Assembly (NCBI GenBank): GCA_017883105.1
Contig: JADGOF010000079.1
Location: 1-8,333, forward strand
DNA from: Acidimicrobiales bacterium
GTDB taxonomy: Bacteria > Actinomycetota > Acidimicrobiia > Acidimicrobiales > RAAP-2
Reading direction: 5' to 3'
Length of the DNA: 8,333 nucleotides
Both the position numbers and the translations under genes were made by a program. The notes beneath the pieces were generated by a model, which saw only the letters and a list, made by a program, of their open reading frames with translations, did not search any database and was not told the origin of the DNA. Positions 6,343 through 8,333 of the stretch are shown piece after piece. Position 1 is the first letter of the stretch; every line of letters begins with the position of its first letter.

Positions 6343-8333
6343 GTGACCGGTAGCGACGAAGGGATTCTGCCGCACCTCGGCCTCACCGCCGCTGCGGTGG
6401 CGGAGCGCGCGGCATCGGGACGGATCAATGTGGTATCGACGTCCGCGGGCCGGACGGTCGGGCAGATCCTCCGGACGAACGTGCTGACCCGGTTCAACGC
6501 CATCCTCGGGTCTCTGTTCGTGGTCGTGCTGTTCGTCGGTCCCCTCCAGGATGGGCTGTTCGGCATCGTGTTGGCCGTCAACACGCTCGTGGGCGGGGCG
6601 CAGGAGCTGCGCGCTCGCCGGATCCTCGGCCGGCTGGCGGTGCTGACCGCGCCGAGCGCCCATGCCGTACGGGACGGCCGGACCGTCGAGCTGGCCGTCA
6701 CCGAGGTCGTCGTCGATGACATGTTGGAGCTCCGTCCCGGGGACCAGGTGGTCGCCGACGGGCACGTCGTGCTCGACGGGGGACTCGAGGTCGACGAGTC
6801 CCTCCTGAGCGGCGAATCCCTTCCGATCACCAAGCACCTGACCGATGGGCTGCTCTCGGGCAGCGTGATCGTGGCCGGCAGCGCCACCATGCAGGTCTCC
6901 AAGGTCGGCGATGACGCATTCGCACAACGCCTGCAGGGGGACGCCCGACGTTTCAGCCTTGTGCGCTCGGAGCTGCAGCAGGGGACCAACCGGATCCTTC
7001 GGATCATCACGTGGGTGATGGTGCCAGTCGGGCTGCTGCTCGTCTCCAGCCAGGTCGTGCGGGCGGGGCAGACCTTGGACGAGGCCATCCGCGGCTCCGT
7101 AGCCGGGGTCGGCGCCATGGTGCCCGAAGGGCTGGTCTTGCTCACCACCATTGCCTTTGCCCTCGGGTCGATCCGACTGGCCGGTCGCCGGGTCCTCGTG
7201 CAGGAACTCGCTGCGATCGAGGGGCTGGCAAGGGTGGACGTCCTCTGCATCGACAAGACCGGCACGCTCACCGAACCGGGGATGCACCTCTTCGAGATCG
7301 TGCCGCTCGCCGACGGTCCGGTCCGTGATGTGATCGGGGCCATGGCCGCCTCGGACCCCACCCCCAACGCGACCATGCTCGCCGCCCGTGCCGTGCCATC
7401 ACCTGACGGGTGGGAGGTGGACGAGGTCGTCCGGTTCTCCTCGTCACGCAAGTGGAGCGCCGTGCAGTTCCACCGCCAGGGAACCTGGGTCATCGGCGCA
7501 CCGGAGATCGTCGCACCCGACCTTGCACCACAGCAGGCTGCCCGAATTGCCGAGCACGCGGCGATGGGTCGACGGGTGCTCATGCTCGCCCACGCCACCA
7601 CGTCGCTGGCCGGTGACGTCCTCCCTGCGCCGGTCACCTGTGCGGCCCTGGTGGTCTTCGAGGAACGGCTTCGCCCCGAGGCCGAGCGGACAATCGCCTA
7701 CCTGCAGGCCCAAGGGGTTGCCGTGAAGGTCTTGTCCGGGGACAACCCTGCCACCGTGGCCGCTGTAGCCCGACGAGTGGGTGTGGTTGGCGCTGACCGA
7801 CCTGGCGATGCCCGCGATTTGCCAGAGGGTAATGGGGAACTGGCCGAACAGATCGAACGAATGACGGTGTTGGGCCGGGTGCAACCGCACCAGAAGCGGG
7901 ACATCGTTGCTGCGCTGCAGGCGAACGGCCATGTGGTGGCGATGACCGGTGACGGGGTGAACGACATCCCCGCCCTCAAGATCGCTGACCTCGGGATCGC
8001 CATGGGGTCGGGAAGTCCGGCCACCCGCGCCGTGGCTCGCATCGTCCTCCTCGACAGCTCCTTCGCCATCGTCCCGCAGATCCTCGATGAGGGCCGGCGG
8101 GTGATCGCCAACGTGCAGCGAGTGGCAAATCTCTTCGTCACGAAGACTGTCTACGCCGCCATCCTCGCCTTGATCGTCGGCATTGCTGCCATTCCGTACC
8201 CCTTCTACCCGCGCCACCTGACCCTGGTCAGTTCGTTGACCATCGGGATCCCCGGCTTCTTCCTGGCGCTGGCGCCGGGCGCCCCGCGAGCCCGTGCCGG
8301 CTTCGTCGAGCGGGTGTTGCGGTTCACCCTGCC
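6343..8333 (+). CDS. ctpE: CtpE-like P-type cation-transporting ATPase, 3' end outside window
   Basis: The frame is open from GTG 6343 to the right edge (663 codons). An in-frame TGA at 6334-6336 with no other start between fixes the start; GAGG at 6335-6338 is the Shine-Dalgarno. All core motifs are present: actuator loop SGES (156-159), M4 motif VPEGL (260-264), phosphorylation site DKTGTLT (304-310, Asp304), nucleotide-binding KWSA (370-373), SGDN (465-468) and hinge TGDGVND (535-541). Membrane pairs lie at about 51-83 and 219-275; further helices begin near residue 600 with VTKTVY and PYPFYPRHLTL. There is no N-terminal CxxC domain and no CPx motif in M4, so it is not a heavy-metal pump. 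The motif wording and short N-terminus match mycobacterial CtpE, a calcium transporter of about 800 residues, so about 130 residues should be missing. Calcium specificity here is inferred by similarity. It appears unlinked to the upstream genes. Confidence 0.93.
   Translation, partial: MTGSDEGILPHLGLTAAAVAERAASGRINVVSTSAGRTVGQILRTNVLTRFNAILGSLFVVVLFVGPLQDGLFGIVLAVNTLVGGAQELRARRILGRLAVLTAPSAHAVRDGRTVELAVTEVVVDDMLELRPGDQVVADGHVVLDGGLEVDESLLSGESLPITKHLTDGLLSGSVIVAGSATMQVSKVGDDAFAQRLQGDARRFSLVRSELQQGTNRILRIITWVMVPVGLLLVSSQVVRAGQTLDEAIRGSVAGVGAMVPEGLVLLTTIAFALGSIRLAGRRVLVQELAAIEGLARVDVLCIDKTGTLTEPGMHLFEIVPLADGPVRDVIGAMAASDPTPNATMLAARAVPSPDGWEVDEVVRFSSSRKWSAVQFHRQGTWVIGAPEIVAPDLAPQQAARIAEHAAMGRRVLMLAHATTSLAGDVLPAPVTCAALVVFEERLRPEAERTIAYLQAQGVAVKVLSGDNPATVAAVARRVGVVGADRPGDARDLPEGNGELAEQIERMTVLGRVQPHQKRDIVAALQANGHVVAMTGDGVNDIPALKIADLGIAMGSGSPATRAVARIVLLDSSFAIVPQILDEGRRVIANVQRVANLFVTKTVYAAILALIVGIAAIPYPFYPRHLTLVSSLTIGIPGFFLALAPGAPRARAGFVERVLRFTL

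Noticed and set aside
6252..7637. Minus-strand 461-codon frame opposite the ATPase
   Set aside because: It is Ser/Thr/Arg-rich and featureless, while the plus strand carries every P-type ATPase motif in order.

Overview
The window is GC-rich (roughly two-thirds G+C), densely coding DNA of actinobacterial character. Codon use is strongly G/C in third positions. The P-type ATPase resembles mycobacterial CtpE, and the secreted protein uses a 'GYW-VASDGGIF-F' repeat that I associate with Actinobacteria, especially Acidimicrobiia. The class-level placement is inference. I see no tRNA, rRNA, CRISPR array, transposase or integrase, so this looks like ordinary chromosome with a cell-surface glycan flavour.

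Layout: (1) Bases 1-2517, minus strand: one uninterrupted reading frame that runs off the left edge. It encodes a Wzx/MATE-type lipid-linked-sugar flippase, then a family-2 glycosyltransferase of the DPM1/ALG5 type, then the start of a family-4 (GT-B) glycosyltransferase. This three-part fusion is the most unusual object in the window. (2) Bases 2518-2794: divergent intergenic region with a bulged stem-loop. (3) Bases 2795-4888, plus: a 697-residue polytopic membrane protein with GT-C/YfhO-like features. (4) Bases 4889-5008: intergenic, with a weak promoter candidate, an 18-bp near-palindrome and a good ribosome binding site. (5) Bases 5009-5944, plus: an exported protein made almost entirely of six 41-residue repeats, probably beta-propeller-like. 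(6) Bases 5945-6342: 398 bases with no convincing gene but several inverted repeats. (7) Bases 6343-8333, plus: a CtpE-like P-type cation ATPase, cut by the right edge.

How they may work together (inference): the GT2 domain would charge a polyprenyl phosphate with sugar on the cytoplasmic face. The covalently attached flippase could turn that lipid outward, and the divergent GT-C-like protein could use it as donor on the outer face. The GT4 domain would add a further sugar-transfer step. The exported repeat protein could be a surface component or an acceptor, but nothing in the sequence proves that. The CtpE-like pump, a calcium transporter in mycobacteria, probably has its own promoter.
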